Translations under genes and position numbers: made by a program
Source: Nesterenkonia sp. F
GTDB taxonomy: Bacteria; Actinomycetota; Actinomycetes; Actinomycetales; Micrococcaceae
DNA length: 64,000 nt
Direction of reading: 5' to 3'
Assembly (NCBI RefSeq): GCF_000220985.1
Contig: NZ_AFRW01000136.1
Span: 1-64,000, forward strand
Shown here: positions 25,344-34,628 of the stretch, piece by piece
Layout: the number at the start of each line of letters is the position of its first letter
Position numbering within the stretch: the stretch's first letter is position 1
The notes under the pieces: generated by a model
Database searches by the model: none
What the model saw: only the letters and a program-made list of their open reading frames with translations
Told to the model about the DNA's origin: nothing

Positions 25344-25934
25344 GTGCCTCACCCCACGCGTGAACTGACGACTCCCAGGTCAGAAGCTCCTCGACCCAAT
25401 CACGGTCCGGCGGCCGGCCCGCGGAACCGTGCGGCGATCATCGACGCCGCACGGGTCGAATTCCGCGATCACGGCGCGCGCGTGCCGCTGACGCGCATCG
25501 CTCGTCGCGCCGGCGTCGGACAGGGGAGCCTCTATCGCCACTTCTCCGACCGCACGGATCTGGCGGTCGCCGTCTTCTCACAGAATGTCGAGCGGCTGGC
25601 CGCCGCCGTCTCCGCCTCCGAGACGCCCTACACCACCTTCATGGACGAAGTGATGGACGAGGCCGTCGAGGCCGCCGTCGTCATCGACCTGATCTCGCAG
25701 CCGGAGGAGGCCGAGCGCACTCGGGTCCTCGCCGACCGTCTGCAGGCGATCGCCGCCGACGTCGCCGCCCGGGACGGGAAGGTGCTGCATCCCGACGTCG
25801 AGGTCGAGGACTTCATCGACGGCATCTTCATGCTTGCGCTCGCGCTGTCCCGGATGCTGCCGGACGAGCGACGCCGCTGCGGCGGCCGGATGCGCCGCAT
25901 GCTCGACGCCTGGTTCCTCGGCGCCCGCCCCTGA
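25344..25934 (+). CDS. TetR-family transcriptional regulator
   Basis: A 196-residue regulator. The helix-turn-helix spans about residues 28-73: NRAAIIDAARVEFRDHG, then IARRAGVGQGSLYRHFSDR. The rest is helical. It starts with GTG six bases after TAGCCT, a leaderless configuration. The closest neighbours are an FMN reductase upstream and the sulfate-assimilation operon downstream, and there is no inverted-repeat operator obvious at its own promoter. The target genes are unknown. Confidence 0.87.
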   Translation: MPHPTRELTTPRSEAPRPNHGPAAGPRNRAAIIDAARVEFRDHGARVPLTRIARRAGVGQGSLYRHFSDRTDLAVAVFSQNVERLAAAVSASETPYTTFMDEVMDEAVEAAVVIDLISQPEEAERTRVLADRLQAIAADVAARDGKVLHPDVEVEDFIDGIFMLALALSRMLPDERRRCGGRMRRMLDAWFLGARP

Positions 25935-26117
25935 CGCGACGAGGAGGATTCCCGGCGGCCGTCGCCGGTCCGTGCGGCGGCGACCTGCGGTGCGGCGCGA
26001 CGGCGGGAGCGGAAGCTCCTCGGCCTGCGCATCCGGCGGTCTCCCGCAAGGGGTCCTCGCCGCCGGTGCTGGTAGCGTGATGCCGTTCTCACCGTGACCT
26101 GAAGGAATCGTCGCCCG

Positions 26118-27881
26118 ATGTCGCTCGAAGCCGTTCTGGCCCTGTTGACGGTGGTCGGAGTCCTCGCCGCGCTGGCTGCCACCCGACTGGCCCCGGACGT
26201 GGTCCTCATGACCGCGGTGACGTTCCTCGTGGTATCCGGCATCCTCTCGCCGCAGGACGCGCTGGCAGGGTTCAGCAACACCGGCGTGCTGACCATCGCG
26301 ACGCTGTACATCGTCGCCGCCGGCCTCAAAGAGTCCGGAGCGATCCAGTGGATGGCGCGCAGGATCCTCGGCCACCCCGCCGGCATGCGCGCCGCCCAGC
26401 TGCGGCTCCTCGGGCCGACGGCGGCGATGAGCGCCTTCATGAACAACACGGCCGTGGTGGCCATGTTCATCCCCGCCGTGCAGGAGTGGGCGGGCCGCCT
26501 GAGGATCGCTCCGTCGAAGCTGATGATCCCGCTGAGCTACGCGGGCATCGTCGGCGGCACCTGCACGCTCATCGGCACCAGCACCAATCTGGTGGTCGCC
26601 GGGATGCTGGATGCCCAGCAGGACGTCCAGCTGGCGATGTTCGACATGGCCTGGGTCGGCGTGCCGCTGGTCCTGGTGGGGGCGACGTACCTCTTCTTCT
26701 GCGCGAACCGGCTGCTGCCGGATCGGCAGGGGGCGTTCGAACAGCTGGAGGCCGCCCGCGAGTACGCCGTCGAGGCCCTCGTCGAGCCGGGCGGCCCGCT
26801 GGTGGGCCGGACGATCACCGCCGCCGGGCTGCGTCACCTCAATCACGGCTATCTCACCGAGGTCCATCGCGACGGCGAGCTGATCGCCGCCGTCTCGCCG
26901 GACATGACCCTGTACGAGGGCGATGCCCTGGTCTTCATCGGAGCGCCCGACTGCGCGCATGAACTCCGCAGGATCCAGGGGCTGGCCCCGGCGGAGGGCG
27001 ACATCCACAAGCTCGACATCCGCCATTCCCGTCGGAGGATCGTCGAGGCCATCGTCGGCCCGGACTTCCCGGCGCTGGGCCGCACGATCCGCGAGTCGCG
27101 ATTCCGCTCGCGCTATCAGGCCGTGGTGCTCTCCGTCTCCCGCGGCGGCGAGCGGCTCACGGGCAAGCTCGGCGACATCTCCTTCCAGGTCGGCGACACG
27201 CTGCTGATGGAGGCCGGCGACGACTTCGTCGGCCAGTACCGGCACCGCAAAGACTTCCTGCTGGTCAGCGCGCTGAACGACGCGGCGCCGCCGAACTTCC
27301 GGAAGGCCCCGCTGGCGCTGGGCATCCTCGCGGCGATGGTCACCGCCAGCGCCACGGGTCTGGTCTCCATCCTCGAGGCCGCACTCATGGCGGCCCTGCT
27401 GCTGGCCACCCGCTGCGTGCCCATCGGCAAGGCCCGGCGCGCGATCGACCTGACCGTCCTCATCGTCATCGCCGCCGCCTTCGCCCTGGGGGCGGCGATG
27501 ACGCAGACCGGCGCCGCCCAGCAGATCGCCGAATGGCTGCTGCTCGCCGACGCGGGCTCGCCGTGGCTGGCGCTGCTCATCGTCTACGCCCTGACGGTCA
27601 TCTTCACCGAGATGATCACCAACAACGCGGCGGCCGTGCTCATGTTCCCCATCGGCGTCGCCGTGGCCGAGCAGCTGGACGTCAGCTTCATGCCGTTCGT
27701 CATCGCCATCATGTTCGCCGCCTCGGCCAGCTTCATGACGCCGCTGGGCTACCAGACGAACCTCATGGTGCTGGGCCCCGGCGGGTACCGGTTCACCGAC
27801 TATGTCCGGATCGGCGCCCCGATGAGCCTGCTCACAGGTATCGTGGTCGTCGGCCTGGTGCCGATGGTCTGGACGTTCTGA
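26118..27881 (+). CDS. SLC13/ArsB-type transporter with two RCK_C domains, probable sulfate importer
   Basis: A 587-residue permease. The N-terminal half has about six membrane helices with the AFMNNTAVVAMFIPAV and GTCTLIGTSTNLVVAGM signatures of the divalent anion/sodium symporter superfamily. Two TrkA-C (RCK_C) domains lie between about residues 205 and 385. The second membrane half has the matching ITNNAAAVLMFP and MTPLGYQTNLMVLGPG. This layout is found in SAC1/SLT-like sulfate transporters. It heads the operon with cysQ, cysD and cysNC, supporting sulfate as the substrate (inference). GAAGGAATC precedes the ATG. Confidence 0.85.
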   Translation: MSLEAVLALLTVVGVLAALAATRLAPDVVLMTAVTFLVVSGILSPQDALAGFSNTGVLTIATLYIVAAGLKESGAIQWMARRILGHPAGMRAAQLRLLGPTAAMSAFMNNTAVVAMFIPAVQEWAGRLRIAPSKLMIPLSYAGIVGGTCTLIGTSTNLVVAGMLDAQQDVQLAMFDMAWVGVPLVLVGATYLFFCANRLLPDRQGAFEQLEAAREYAVEALVEPGGPLVGRTITAAGLRHLNHGYLTEVHRDGELIAAVSPDMTLYEGDALVFIGAPDCAHELRRIQGLAPAEGDIHKLDIRHSRRRIVEAIVGPDFPALGRTIRESRFRSRYQAVVLSVSRGGERLTGKLGDISFQVGDTLLMEAGDDFVGQYRHRKDFLLVSALNDAAPPNFRKAPLALGILAAMVTASATGLVSILEAALMAALLLATRCVPIGKARRAIDLTVLIVIAAAFALGAAMTQTGAAQQIAEWLLLADAGSPWLALLIVYALTVIFTEMITNNAAAVLMFPIGVAVAEQLDVSFMPFVIAIMFAASASFMTPLGYQTNLMVLGPGGYRFTDYVRIGAPMSLLTGIVVVGLVPMVWTF

Positions 27882-27987
27882 CCGTCCGCGACCACCTGCG
27901 ACCATCCACGCTCGTCCATACCCGTCCACGCCCGTCCACGACGATGTCTGACCGCCCCTGACCGACCGCACTGGAGGATCCGACCGC

Positions 27988-28836
27988 ATGGCGTTCATCG
28001 ACGACGCGACCCGCCGCCGCCTGATCGCAGGCGTGCACGAGGCCGGACGTCGCGTCCTGGAGATCTATGAGGAGGACGTCGACGTCGAGTACAAGGACGA
28101 CGCCTCGCCGCTCACCCAGGCCGACCTGGCCGCCCATCGGGCGCTGATCGCGCTCGTGGGGGAGGTGACCCCGGACGTCCCGGTCCTCTCGGAGGAGTCG
28201 GGCGACGTCCCGTGGGAGGAGCGCCGCGGCTGGTCGCGCTACTGGCTGATCGACCCGCTGGACGGGACCAAGGAGTTCATCAGGAAGAACGGCGAGTTCA
28301 CCCTCAACGTCGCGCTCGTCGAGGACGGCGAGCCGGTCTTCGGCATCGTCCATGCCCCGGTGCTGTCCCAGACCTGGATCGGCCAGGCCGGTCAGGGCTC
28401 GGTGCGGCTCGACGGCGGCGAGGATGCCGCGCCGACTCCGATCGCCGTGCGGCCGCTGCCCGGCCCGGGCGACGGTCCCTGGAAGATCGTGGGGTCGCGC
28501 TCGCACGGCTCGGAGGAGTTCGAGGCCTTCGTGGCCCGGCTGCCCGAGCATGAACGGGTCTCGATGGGGTCCTCGCTGAAGCTCTGCCTGGTGGCCGAGG
28601 GCGAGGCGGACCTCTACCCGCGGCTGGCGCCGACCTCGGAATGGGACACGGCCGCGGCGCAGGCGGTGGTGACCGCCGCCGGCGGCGAGGTGCTCCGCGC
28701 GGACACGCTGGAGCCGCTGCGCTGCAACCAGCAGGAATCGGTGCTCAACCCGAGCTTCGTCGCCGCCTCGGCGCGGGGCCGCGTCTGGGAGGACGCGCTC
28801 GCCGGCACACTGAGCATCGCACCGGAGAACAGCTAA
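27988..28836 (+). CDS. cysQ: 3'(2'),5'-bisphosphate nucleotidase CysQ
   Basis: A 282-residue inositol-monophosphatase-family enzyme that removes the 3'-phosphate from PAP (and PAPS), recycling the by-product of sulfate reduction. Metal-binding motifs are [23 protein letters not shown] and, near the C-terminus, [28 protein letters not shown] precedes the ATG. It lies 106 bp after the transporter, in a gap with short CGTCCACGCC repeats, and only 10 bp before cysD. Confidence 0.94.
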   Translation: MAFIDDATRRRLIAGVHEAGRRVLEIYEEDVDVEYKDDASPLTQADLAAHRALIALVGEVTPDVPVLSEESGDVPWEERRGWSRYWLIDPLDGTKEFIRKNGEFTLNVALVEDGEPVFGIVHAPVLSQTWIGQAGQGSVRLDGGEDAAPTPIAVRPLPGPGDGPWKIVGSRSHGSEEFEAFVARLPEHERVSMGSSLKLCLVAEGEADLYPRLAPTSEWDTAAAQAVVTAAGGEVLRADTLEPLRCNQQESVLNPSFVAASARGRVWEDALAGTLSIAPENS

Positions 28837-28846
28837 GGTAGGGAAA

Positions 28847-29782
28847 ATGACAGCGACCACTGCAGAGACGCCGGTCACGCCCGAGCGCCGGACGCATCTG
28901 AAGCAGCTCGAGGCCGAGTCCATCCACATCATCCGGGAAGTGGTGGCCGAGTTCGCCAACCCGGTGATGCTCTACAGCATCGGCAAGGACTCCTCGGTGA
29001 TGCTGCATCTGGCGAGGAAGGCGTTCTACCCCGGCACGCCGCCCTTCCCGCTGATGCACATCGACACCACGTGGAAGTTCCGGGAGATGATCGAGTTCCG
29101 GGACCGGATGGCCGCCGAGGTGGGGATGGAGCTGATCACCCACACCAACGAGGAGGGGCGCCGGGCCGGCATCAACCCCTTCGACCACGGCTCCGCCAAG
29201 CACACCGACGTCATGAAGACTCAGGCGCTGAAGCAGGCGCTGTCGCTGCACGGCTTCGACGCCGCCTTCGGCGGCGCGCGCCGCGACGAGGAGGCCTCGC
29301 GGGCCAAGGAGCGGGTCTTCTCCTTCCGCGACAAATACCACCGCTGGGACCCGAAGAGCCAGCGCCCCGAGCTGTGGAACATCTACAACGCCAAGCTCAC
29401 CAAGGGCGAGTCGATCCGTGCGTTCCCGCTGAGCAACTGGACCGAGCTCGACATCTGGCAGTACATCTACCTCGAGGACATCCCGATCGTGCCGCTGTAC
29501 TACTCGGCGCCGCGGCCGATCGTGGAGCGCGACGGCATCGACATCATGGTCGACGACGAGCGCATGCCGCTGGAGCCGGGCGAGGTTCCCGAGGAGAAGT
29601 GGGTGCGCTTCCGCACGCTGGGCTGCTACCCGCTGACCGGTGCGGTGGAGTCCCACGCGCAGACGCTGCCGGAGATCATCCAGGAGATGCTGCTGACCAC
29701 CACCTCCGAGCGGTCGGGACGGGCCATCGATCACGACCAGTCCGGCTCGATGGAGAAGAAGAAGCGAGAGGGTTATTTCTAA
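28847..29782 (+). CDS. cysD: Sulfate adenylyltransferase subunit 2
   Basis: A 311-residue PP-loop ATP pyrophosphatase, the catalytic subunit of ATP sulfurylase (ATP plus sulfate gives APS). The PP-loop is [17 protein letters not shown], with [20 protein letters not shown] and the C-terminal [20 protein letters not shown] typical of CysD. AGGTAGGGAAA precedes the ATG. It is directly joined to cysNC, whose start is at the next base after its stop. Confidence 0.97.
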   Translation: MTATTAETPVTPERRTHLKQLEAESIHIIREVVAEFANPVMLYSIGKDSSVMLHLARKAFYPGTPPFPLMHIDTTWKFREMIEFRDRMAAEVGMELITHTNEEGRRAGINPFDHGSAKHTDVMKTQALKQALSLHGFDAAFGGARRDEEASRAKERVFSFRDKYHRWDPKSQRPELWNIYNAKLTKGESIRAFPLSNWTELDIWQYIYLEDIPIVPLYYSAPRPIVERDGIDIMVDDERMPLEPGEVPEEKWVRFRTLGCYPLTGAVESHAQTLPEIIQEMLLTTTSERSGRAIDHDQSGSMEKKKREGYF

Positions 29783-31699
29783 ATGTCGCACCAGTCCCCA
29801 CTGATCGCCGAGGACATCGAAGCCTACCTCGCCGAGCATGAGAACAAGGATCTCCTGCGGTTCATCACCTGCGGCAGCGTCGACGACGGCAAGTCCACCC
29901 TCATCGGGCGCCTGCTGCACGACTCGCAGATGATCTACGAGGACCAGCTCGCCGCGGTCACCGCCGCGTCGAAGAGCTCGGGCACCCAGGGCGACCGGGT
30001 CGACCTGGCGCTGCTCGTCGACGGGCTGCAGTCGGAGCGGGAGCAGGGCATCACCATCGATGTCGCGTACCGCTACTTCTCCACCGACAAGCGCAAGTTC
30101 ATCATCGCCGACACGCCCGGGCACGAGCAGTACACCCGGAACATGGCCACCGGCGCCTCCACCGCCTCGCTGGCGGTCATCCTGGTGGACGCCCGGCACG
30201 GCGTGGTGACCCAGACCCGCCGCCACAGCTACATCTGCGATCTGCTGGGCATCGACCACCTGGTCGTCGCGGTGAACAAGATGGACCTCGTGGACTTCTC
30301 CCGGGAGCGATTCGACCAGATCGTCGCCGACTACCGGGAGTTCGCCACCAACCTGCACGCCGAGGACATCACCTTCGTGCCGATCTCCGCGCTGGAGGGC
30401 GACAACGTCGTCAATCCGAGCGAGAACACCCCGTGGTTCGAGGGCACCCCGCTGCTGAAGCATCTGGAGACCGTGGAGATCATCGAGGACCAGAACCTCG
30501 AGGACCTGCGACTGCCGGTGCAGTACGTCAACCGGCCGAACCTCGATTTCCGCGGCTACTCCGGGACGCTGACCTCCGGCATCCTGAAGCCCGGTCAGCA
30601 GGTCAAGACCGCGCCGTCGGGCAAGATCTCGACGGTGGACCGGATCGTCACCTGGGACGGCGACCTCGAGGCCGCCTTCCCCGGCGACGCCATCACGGTC
30701 ACCCTGACCGACGAGATCGACATCTCCCGCGGCGACTGGATGGTGGCGGCCGAGGACGACGTCGCCTCCTCGAACACCTTCGCCGCCGACATCGTCTGGA
30801 TGCACGAGCACACGATGCAGCCGGGCAAGCTCTACGACTTCAAGCTCGCCACCCAGGAGATCTCCGGGACCGTGGAGTCCATCGAATACCAGGTGGACGT
30901 CAACACGCTGGACCACCAGGACGCCGACGCGATGGAGCTCAACGCCATCGCCCGGTGCCAGGTGGAGCTCACCGGCGAGGTCCCGATGGACCTGTACCGC
31001 GGCAACCCCGGCACCGGCAGCTTCATCATCATCGACCGACTGACCAACGTCACAGTCGGCGCCGGCATGATCCGTGAGGTCGTCTCCCAGGACTCGCCGT
31101 ACGAGTACCGGCAGCACGAGTCCAAGGCCCAGGTGGTCTGGCACCGCACCGCCGTCACGCGGCAGATGCGCGAACAGACCAACGGCCATTCCGGCCGCTG
31201 CATCTGGTTCACCGGTCTCTCCGGATCCGGCAAGTCCACGCTGGCCAATGCATTGGAGGCCGAGCTGCAGCGGCGCGGGCACCACACGATGATCCTGGAC
31301 GGCGACAATGTGCGTCAGGGGCTCAGCAAGGACCTGGGCATGTCCGAGACCGACCGCGAGGAGAACATCCGCCGCGTCGCCGAGGTCGCCCGGCTCTTCG
31401 CCGAGGCCGGCGTCATCGTGATGACCGCCTTCGTCTCGCCGTACCGCCGGGACCGCGACGCCGCCCGCGAGCTCTTCGACGACGGCGACTTCGTCGAGAT
31501 CTTCGTCGACACCCCGTTGGAGGTCTGCGAGCGGCGTGATCCGAAGGGCCTCTACAAGCAGGCCCGCGAGGGACACCTGGAGAACTTCACCGGGATCAGC
31601 GCCCCCTACGAGGCTCCGCGGAACGCGGACATCACCCTCGACACCAGCGAGCAGAGCCAGGAGGCTCTGGTGGGACAGCTGATCGCTCAGCTCACCTGA
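29783..31699 (+). CDS. cysNC: Bifunctional sulfate adenylyltransferase subunit 1/APS kinase
   Basis: A 638-residue fusion. The N-terminal CysN GTPase (about 1-440) has G1 [16 protein letters not shown]3 [11 protein letters not shown] and G4 NKMD, followed by EF-Tu-like beta-barrels; it powers APS formation by CysD. The C-terminal CysC kinase has its P-loop [15 protein letters not shown] near residue 478, with [10 protein letters not shown] and [13 protein letters not shown], and makes PAPS. The N-C fusion is common in actinobacteria. It is the last gene of the operon and ends with the hairpin at 31721-31780. APS/PAPS reductase genes are not in the window. Confidence 0.96.
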   Translation: MSHQSPLIAEDIEAYLAEHENKDLLRFITCGSVDDGKSTLIGRLLHDSQMIYEDQLAAVTAASKSSGTQGDRVDLALLVDGLQSEREQGITIDVAYRYFSTDKRKFIIADTPGHEQYTRNMATGASTASLAVILVDARHGVVTQTRRHSYICDLLGIDHLVVAVNKMDLVDFSRERFDQIVADYREFATNLHAEDITFVPISALEGDNVVNPSENTPWFEGTPLLKHLETVEIIEDQNLEDLRLPVQYVNRPNLDFRGYSGTLTSGILKPGQQVKTAPSGKISTVDRIVTWDGDLEAAFPGDAITVTLTDEIDISRGDWMVAAEDDVASSNTFAADIVWMHEHTMQPGKLYDFKLATQEISGTVESIEYQVDVNTLDHQDADAMELNAIARCQVELTGEVPMDLYRGNPGTGSFIIIDRLTNVTVGAGMIREVVSQDSPYEYRQHESKAQVVWHRTAVTRQMREQTNGHSGRCIWFTGLSGSGKSTLANALEAELQRRGHHTMILDGDNVRQGLSKDLGMSETDREENIRRVAEVARLFAEAGVIVMTAFVSPYRRDRDAARELFDDGDFVEIFVDTPLEVCERRDPKGLYKQAREGHLENFTGISAPYEAPRNADITLDTSEQSQEALVGQLIAQLT

Positions 31700-31720
31700 T
31701 CAGCTCGCTGACGAGGAAGG

Positions 31721-31780
31721 CATGTCGGGCCCTTCTCCGACGGGCGACGTCACCGTCGTTCGTCGGAGGGGCCCGATGTG
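31721..31780. terminator. Hairpin terminator between cysNC and the glycerate kinase
   Basis: CATGTCGGGCCC...CCGACG (31721-31742) pairs imperfectly with CGTCGGAGGGGCCCGATGTG (31761-31780) around an 18-nt loop. It lies between two convergent genes and so may serve both strands. Confidence 0.65.
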
Positions 31781-31802
31781 CAGTCGGCGGTGACCTGGCT
31801 CC

Positions 31803-32993
31803 TCAGCCGCGCGGCCGATGCCCCAGCAGCGCGCACGCCTGAGCCGCGGTCTGCTCGATGAGCTCCGGAGCCCGGTCCTGCAGCTGCTCCAGGCTCGCCG
31901 CCGACGGCGCGATCGACAGCGCGGCGGTCAGTCCCGCCTCGCGGCACTCGGCGGCGGAGAGTCCCACCGCTCCGGCCACCACGACGACGGCCGCTCCCTC
32001 CGGCGCGTGATCGCGCACGGCGGCGACCACCTTGCCGCCCAGCGACTGCGAGTCCAGCGACCCCTCGCCGGTGAGCACGACGTCGGATCCGGTCAGGGTG
32101 CCGGCCAGGTCCAGCGCCTCGGCGACCATCTGCGAGCCCGGCACCACCTCGGCGTCGAGCAGCGCCGCCAGGGCGACCGGGATCCCGCCGGCGGCCCCGA
32201 ATCCGGGGTGCTCGCGCAGCGCGGCGGCGTCGGCCCCGACCGTCGCGGCGAGGACCTCGGCCAGCCGCTCCAGCCCGGCGTCCAGCGCGGCGACGTCGTC
32301 GGCGTCCGCGCCCTTCTGCGGGCCGAAGACCGCCGCCGCGCCGCGCGGGCCGACCAGCGGATTGTCCACGTCGACGGCCAGCCTCCAGCGCACCTGCCTC
32401 GCCCGCGGATGCAGTCCTGCGGTCTCGATCCGGGCGATGTCGGCCAGGCCCTGCCCGCCCTCGGCGACCTCCGCGCCGTCGGCGTCGAGAAACTGCACCC
32501 CCAGTGCGCGGAGCAGGCCGGTGCCGCCGTCGGTGGTCGCCGAGCCGCCCAGGCAGACCAGGATCTCCTCCGCGCCGGAGTCGAGCAGATGCGCGGCCAG
32601 CACCCCGACCCCGCGGGTGTCGGCGCGCCGCGGCTGCGGGGCGACGTCGGAGACCTGCGGCAGACCGTTGGCCTGCGCGGCCTCCAGCACTGCGGTGCGT
32701 CCGTCCGCCGACCGGCCCGCCAGTCCGACGGTCGGACGGCCGAGCGCGTCGACGACGGCGACCTCCTCGGCCTGCTGGCCCCAGGCGTCCAGCAGCGCCT
32801 CCAGCGTGCCCTCGCCGCCGTCGGCGAAGGGCAGGGTGACGATCTCTGCGCCGGCGAAGACCTGCTCGGCCCCGTGCGCCAGCGCGGCGGCGGCTTCGGC
32901 GGCGGTCGCCGAGCCTTTGAAGCTGTCGGGGACGCAGGCGATGCGGAGTCCGCGGCCCTGCGGGGTGCGCGTGGAGTCTGTGACCTCGGTCAT
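31803..32993 (-). CDS. glxK: Glycerate kinase (GK class II)
   Basis: A 396-residue glycerate kinase forming 2- or 3-phosphoglycerate. Family motifs are IACVPDSFKGSATAAEAAAA, LPFADGGEGTLEALLDAWG, LVCLGGSATTDGGTGLL, FGPQKGADADDVAALD and VVLTGEGSLDSQSLGGK. ATG 32993 lies 7 nt after TAGAGT, suggesting a leaderless start. It is convergent with cysNC and next to a sugar-acid dehydratase-like gene on the same strand, which suggests a role in sugar-acid catabolism that ends in glycerate (inference). Confidence 0.92.
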   Translation of the reverse strand: MTEVTDSTRTPQGRGLRIACVPDSFKGSATAAEAAAALAHGAEQVFAGAEIVTLPFADGGEGTLEALLDAWGQQAEEVAVVDALGRPTVGLAGRSADGRTAVLEAAQANGLPQVSDVAPQPRRADTRGVGVLAAHLLDSGAEEILVCLGGSATTDGGTGLLRALGVQFLDADGAEVAEGGQGLADIARIETAGLHPRARQVRWRLAVDVDNPLVGPRGAAAVFGPQKGADADDVAALDAGLERLAEVLAATVGADAAALREHPGFGAAGGIPVALAALLDAEVVPGSQMVAEALDLAGTLTGSDVVLTGEGSLDSQSLGGKVVAAVRDHAPEGAAVVVVAGAVGLSAAECREAGLTAALSIAPSAASLEQLQDRAPELIEQTAAQACALLGHRPRG

Positions 32994-33075
32994 GGACAGC
33001 ACTCTATGCGAGCCGGCGTCGTCGCCGCAGGTCGGCGCTGCGACCGGCACGCGCGGCGCACCTCCGGAACGATGC

Positions 33076-34227
33076 TCACTCGATGACGGCGGAGGCCAGC
33101 AGGTGCTCCTGCAGGACCTGTTCGTCCGGGACGAAGCCCAGCCCCGGGGTCTCATCCAGGGTGATCGACGGGCCGGCGCCGTGCAGGGCGTGCAACGTCT
33201 GCGGCCACTGCAGGAAGGGGACCTCCAGCTGAGCGTCCGGCAGCAGGCCGGCGATGAGCTGAGCCGTGGCGTTCAAGGCCGGGCCGCAGTAGAAGGTGTG
33301 GGGAGCGATCTCCACGCCGAGCGCGGCTCCGGCGGCCAGAACCTCGCGCATCGCCGAGATCCCGCCGATCTTGCCCACGCTCGGCTGGGCGACCTCCACG
33401 GCCCCGGCGCGCATCTGCTCGACCATGCCGGCGACCCCGGAGGCGTTCTCGCCGGCGGAGACGCGGCCGTGCCGGGCGTTGAGCCGCGCCATGGTCGGGG
33501 TGTCGTCGGGCGGGAAGATCGGTTCCTCGAGCCAGCGCAGATCGTGGACGGCCAGGGCGCGCAGCGCCGCGTCGGCGCCGGCCTCGTCCCAGCGGCAGTT
33601 CACATCGGTCATCAGCGCCGCCTCCGTCCCGGCCTGCTCGCGGGCGGCGCCGACGGCCTCCGGCGTGGACTCGTGCAGCTTGAAGGCCCGGTAGCCGGCC
33701 TGCTGGGCGCGCGAGACGTGGTGGGCGACCTCCGCGGGGTCCTCGCCGTAGTGGACCAGCGAGGCGTAGCAGTCGACGACGTCGCCGGCCCGCGGGTCCA
33801 GCAGGCGCCGCAGCGGGACGCCGGCGCGCTGTGCCGCCAGGTCCCAGAGCGCGGTGTCGATCGCCGAGATCGCGTAGTGCACCGGGCCGGTGCGGCCGAA
33901 GGCGTGGAACGCGTATTCCGAGTCTCGGCGGACCGCCTCCGGGTCCGCGGGGCGGCCGAGCAGGAATGGGGCGACCAGATGCTCCAGCGCCGCCCAGGAG
34001 GCGGGATTGACCCGGTGGCCGAAGGCCTCGCCCCAGCCGACGGCCCCGGAGGCGTCGGTGACGCGGACCATCAGTGCCTCCATGCGGGTGAAGGACTGCG
34101 AGGAGGCGTTGTACTCGTCGACGGTCTCTTCGCCCTGCACGCGGCGTCCGGCGCTGAAGGGCATGGCGGCGAGCAGCAGCTCGACCCGCGTCACGGCGGG
34201 CGCGGCGTGGTCCGCGGCGTGGTCCAT
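33076..34227 (-). CDS. Enolase-superfamily (mandelate racemase/muconate lactonizing) enzyme
   Basis: A 383-residue enzyme. The capping domain is followed by a (beta/alpha) barrel with the three metal ligands: Asp in ALMTDVNCRW, Glu in LRWLEEPIFP and Glu in RVSAGENASG. The catalytic bases are probably Lys183 (AFKLHES) and the His of EIAPHTFYCGP. The MR-type Lys/His pair fits a sugar-acid dehydratase or racemase. GAGGAG precedes the ATG. It is divergent from the sugar ABC permease operon and upstream of glycerate kinase, so a plant-derived aldonic or uronic acid is a reasonable substrate (inference). Confidence 0.86.
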   Translation of the reverse strand: MDHAADHAAPAVTRVELLLAAMPFSAGRRVQGEETVDEYNASSQSFTRMEALMVRVTDASGAVGWGEAFGHRVNPASWAALEHLVAPFLLGRPADPEAVRRDSEYAFHAFGRTGPVHYAISAIDTALWDLAAQRAGVPLRRLLDPRAGDVVDCYASLVHYGEDPAEVAHHVSRAQQAGYRAFKLHESTPEAVGAAREQAGTEAALMTDVNCRWDEAGADAALRALAVHDLRWLEEPIFPPDDTPTMARLNARHGRVSAGENASGVAGMVEQMRAGAVEVAQPSVGKIGGISAMREVLAAGAALGVEIAPHTFYCGPALNATAQLIAGLLPDAQLEVPFLQWPQTLHALHGAGPSITLDETPGLGFVPDEQVLQEHLLASAVIE

Positions 34228-34341
34228 CGGTGAGGCTCCTCGCGGTCGGGATCGGTGTCCTCGACTCTAGTGCCGCTCTGTGATGCAGTCCACGCTCTCG
34301 AAAGAATGGAATGATCCACGAACAGCATCACAGAATGATAC

Positions 34342-34355
34342 TCAAAACGATTCAA
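34342..34355. promoter_or_regulatory. LacI-type operator-like site
   Basis: TCAAAACGATTCAA is a near-palindrome with a central CG, similar to GTGAAACGATTCGC (56407) and to CTGAAACGATTCAC read on the minus strand at 41917. It lies in the divergent region between the enolase-superfamily gene and the ABC permease leader. Such sites are typical of LacI-family repressors. Confidence 0.45.
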
Positions 34356-34457
34356 CCCGCGATCCCCGTGATCATGCGGATGTTTCGCCGCCGATGTGCC
34401 CCGGGCTTCCGGCGAAGCGCCCCGATCGCCGCGCACCGGCGGGTCTGCACCGCTCGG

Positions 34458-34526
34458 TGTGCTTGACCTCACACTGTGGCCCGGCTTACCGTCGAGGCAG
34501 TGACGGCTGGAAAGCGATTGCCAGCC
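34458..34526 (+). promoter_or_regulatory. Promoter of the sugar ABC permease operon with GlxR-like and LacI-like sites
   Basis: TTGACC (34463-34468) and TACCGT (34487-34492) form a promoter with an 18-bp spacer. TGTGCTTGACCTCACA (34458-34473) overlaps the -35 and fits the CRP/GlxR pattern TGTG-N8-CACA. GGCTGGAAAGCGATTGCCAGCC, split as GGCTGG (34505-34510), AAAGCGATTG and CCAGCC (34521-34526), is a LacI-type palindrome just past the expected start site. The same layout recurs at 51736-51787 on the minus strand and partly at 61488-61552. Activator/repressor roles are inferred. Confidence 0.65.
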
Positions 34527-34562
34527 GCGGGAATACCACCGGAGACCACGGAGGAGGGGGCC

Positions 34563-34628
34563 ATGCTGTCCCACCAGGACCGCTCGCAGGCGCCTCGGCG
34601 CGTCGGAGCCGGGGAGGTGGCGCCATGA
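34563..34628 (+). CDS. 21-aa leader ORF coupled to the permease gene
   Basis: An ATG at 34563 with a strong ribosome site (GGAGGAGG, about 6 nt upstream) opens a 21-codon frame: MLSHQDRSQAPRRVGAGEVA plus Pro. It stops at TGA 34626-34628, overlapping the ATG of the first permease gene (ATGA). The frame differs from that of the permease. Its ribosome site is stronger than that of the permease itself (GGGGAGG within the leader), so it probably sets translation of the permease by coupling or acts as a regulatory leader peptide. Short length limits certainty. Confidence 0.55.
   Translation: MLSHQDRSQAPRRVGAGEVAP

Noticed and set aside
26041-26117. A five-codon leader (ATG at 26080) ahead of the sulfate transporter as an attenuator
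   Set aside because: It carries no cysteine codons and its ATG is too close to the possible -10 (TAGCGT), so there is no support for cysteine-responsive attenuation.
28745-31576. A 943-codon minus-strand frame over cysD and cysNC
   Set aside because: Antisense shadow of two highly conserved enzymes; no recognisable motif.
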